DNA of 6,809 nucleotides from JAWLBW01 sp041687475 (lineage in GTDB: Bacteria; J088; JAWLBW01): positions 1 through 6,809 of the forward strand of contig JAWLBW010000256.1 in assembly GCA_041687475.1 (NCBI GenBank), given 5' to 3'. Below, piece by piece: positions 5,155 through 6,809 of the stretch (within the stretch, counting starts at the first letter, position 1; each line of letters starts with the position of its first letter). The translations under genes were made by a program, and so were the position numbers. Under the pieces are notes generated by a model. That model was not told the origin of the DNA and did not search any database. It worked only from the letters and a program-made list of their open reading frames with translations.

Positions 5155-6809
5155 ATGATTTCGCAGAATGAGAAAAACGCCCGTATTGCCGAGCTCATTG
5201 ATCGGCATGCCGAGAACATCGCCCGGTATCGCCGCGGCGAGATGACGGCCGATGAATTACGGTATCCGCGCCTTACGTTGGGACTTTATGCCCAGCTGCC
5301 CCACGTGAAGCACATGCTGCGCACCAAGACCACCGGTGGCTTTCTGAGCGCGCGGCAGCTCGAAATCATTGCCGATGTCACCGAGAAGTACGGACGCGAC
5401 ATCGGGCATGTGACGACGCGGCAGAACTTTCAGTTTCACTATCTGGAGCTGGAAGACTCGGTCGAAGTCATGAAAATGCTGCTCGAAGGCGACATGAACA
5501 CCCGCGCTGCCTGCAGTCACGCGGTGCGAAACATGACGGCGAGTCACCTGGCGGGCATCGACCCCGAAGAGGTTTTCGACGTATCGCCGTATCCGCTGGC
5601 CGCTACCGACTACTTTCTCTTTCACCCGGCGAACACGCGATTGGCTCGCAAATTCAAGGTCGCTTTCGAGGGGGGAAAAGACGATCTGGCCAAAAACCGC
5701 ATTCACGATATCGGCCTGTACGCCGTCGAGGCAGACGGTCGGCAGGGGTGGCGCGTGGTTGTGGCAGGCGGTACCGGCTCGTTTCCCGTGCCGGCTCGCA
5801 CGGCATATGAATTCGTGCCCAGAGACGACCTGCTCATTGTCATGGAAGCGCTGCTGCAGCTCTTTTACGACACCGGCAACCGCAACAACATCAAAAAAGC
5901 CCGGTTCAAGTTCGTCGTCGGCAAGCTGGGAGCCGAGGAATTCGACCGGCGCGTTCAGGAGTATTACACGCGCACCGAGGCAGAGAAGGGCGCAGAACTG
6001 CGCGGGTACCTCGCCGAGTGGCTTGCGGCCAACTGGACGCCCGAGTCGGGCCCCGAGCTGGTCGACGGCGAACCGCAGAGCGCATATCCGGGATTTTCGC
6101 GTTGGCTTCGCACCAACACGGCCGAGCAGAAGCAGAAAGGGTATTACTACGCGGTGGTGAACCTGCCGTTCGGCGACGTGACCTCGGCGCAGATGCGTGT
6201 TCTGGCCGAACTCGTGCGTACCTTTGGAAACGGCACGATTCGCACGGCCATCTCCCAGAACTTCGTCATTCCGTTCGTGCCGAAAGCACGACTCGGCGCA
6301 ATTTACGAAGCGCTTTACCGAATCGGGCTGGGCGAAGCCGGGGCCTTCACCATCAGCGACGTAACCAGCTGCCCGGGCGCCGATTACTGCAGCCTGGCGG
6401 TAACGAAGAGCATGAGCGTGGCCGGTCGCATTCGGCGACACCTGCTTGCGCAGGGCGATCGGAACGACGAACTTGGCAACTTCGAAATCAAGGTCTCGGG
6501 TTGTCCCAACGGTTGCGGTCAGCACCATATCGGCGATATCGGACTGACCGGCATGATGGTGAAGAAGGGCGGCGTCGAGGCGCCTCACTTCGCGCTGTAC
6601 CTGGGCGGAGGCGGCCCCGACGAAGCGTTCGCCATGGGCGAGCGGCTTACCGGACGTTATCCCGAAGAGAGCGCGCCGGCCGTTGTCGAGGCGTTGCTCG
6701 GCCACTATTTCGCCAACCGCAGCGGCGAGAACGAGAGCTTCCGTTCCTTCGTGCGGCGGGTGGGCGCGCGCAATATTCAGAAAGAGGTACTCGACGCGCT
6801 GCCGGTCTG
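5155..6809 (+). CDS. Siroheme/4Fe-4S sulfite (nitrite) reductase hemoprotein, 3' end outside window
   Basis: This enzyme catalyses six-electron reduction of sulfite to sulfide (or nitrite to ammonia) in the cytoplasm. The frame is open for 551 codons to the window edge, nearly full length for a family of about 550-600 residues. Two ferredoxin-like half domains and two core repeats are visible. The first core holds TTRQNFQFH with Arg89 and AVRNMT with Arg125. RKFK follows, with Lys166 and Lys168. The 4Fe-4S/siroheme ligands are C406-x5-C412 (SCPGADYCS) and C450-x3-C454 (GCPNGCGQHH). By comparison with E. coli CysI (R83, R153, K215, K217), all four anion-binding residues are kept. Plant nitrite reductases carry Asn at the last position, so sulfite is the likelier substrate. 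GAGG (5143-5146) lies 8 nt before the ATG. No flavoprotein subunit is visible, so the electron donor is unknown. It is downstream of the DUF4395 gene, probably in one operon. Confidence 0.93.
   Translation, partial: MISQNEKNARIAELIDRHAENIARYRRGEMTADELRYPRLTLGLYAQLPHVKHMLRTKTTGGFLSARQLEIIADVTEKYGRDIGHVTTRQNFQFHYLELEDSVEVMKMLLEGDMNTRAACSHAVRNMTASHLAGIDPEEVFDVSPYPLAATDYFLFHPANTRLARKFKVAFEGGKDDLAKNRIHDIGLYAVEADGRQGWRVVVAGGTGSFPVPARTAYEFVPRDDLLIVMEALLQLFYDTGNRNNIKKARFKFVVGKLGAEEFDRRVQEYYTRTEAEKGAELRGYLAEWLAANWTPESGPELVDGEPQSAYPGFSRWLRTNTAEQKQKGYYYAVVNLPFGDVTSAQMRVLAELVRTFGNGTIRTAISQNFVIPFVPKARLGAIYEALYRIGLGEAGAFTISDVTSCPGADYCSLAVTKSMSVAGRIRRHLLAQGDRNDELGNFEIKVSGCPNGCGQHHIGDIGLTGMMVKKGGVEAPHFALYLGGGGPDEAFAMGERLTGRYPEESAPAVVEALLGHYFANRSGENESFRSFVRRVGARNIQKEVLDALPV

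Noticed and set aside
5257..6705. 482-codon minus-strand open frame
   Set aside because: It is antisense to the siroheme reductase, which has all its cofactor ligands. No protein family is recognisable in the antisense product.

Overview
The window comes from a GC-rich diderm (Gram-negative-type) bacterium. It carries the end of lpxC, so the organism makes lipid A. The genus cannot be fixed from the sequence. All seven supported genes lie on the + strand, and the long minus-strand reading frames are shadows of them. I see no tRNA, rRNA, transposase, integrase or CRISPR array.

Layout: (1) 2-397, the C-terminal half of LpxC, closed by a clear intrinsic terminator at 422-453. (2) 398-700, a 303-nt spacer with two short-period tandem arrays: a 7-bp AGATCCC array (465-520) whose complementary strand fits a G-quadruplex pattern, and a second 7-bp CGTTCCG array (548-575). 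(3) 701-1876, a complete thiolase with the full catalytic set, closed by a very strong terminator (1918-1957). (4) 2115-3056, a membrane-anchored GGDEF diguanylate cyclase with an intact active site and an inhibitory I-site. (5) 3135-3503 and 3849-4211, two paralogous small GNAT-fold proteins, about 40% identical by eye. Both have a degenerate acetyl-CoA loop and both stop before the usual C-terminal third of the fold. The 345-nt spacer between them holds a long hairpin and a promoter-like element. (6) 4212-4653, a 442-nt gap with a terminator for the second GNAT gene, then a more AT-rich stretch that probably holds the promoter of the next unit. (7) 4654-5109, a DUF4395 membrane protein with two CxxC motifs, followed 45 nt later by 5155-6809, a siroheme/4Fe-4S sulfite/nitrite reductase that runs off the window. 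Its active-site K-x-K favours sulfite.

The genes do not form one pathway. LpxC (envelope), thiolase (acyl-CoA metabolism) and diguanylate cyclase (signalling) look like separate units; the first two end in their own terminators. DUF4395 and the reductase look like a two-gene sulfur-assimilation unit. The least explained parts are the twin truncated GNAT-like proteins and the heptad arrays. I found no clearly novel multi-gene system.
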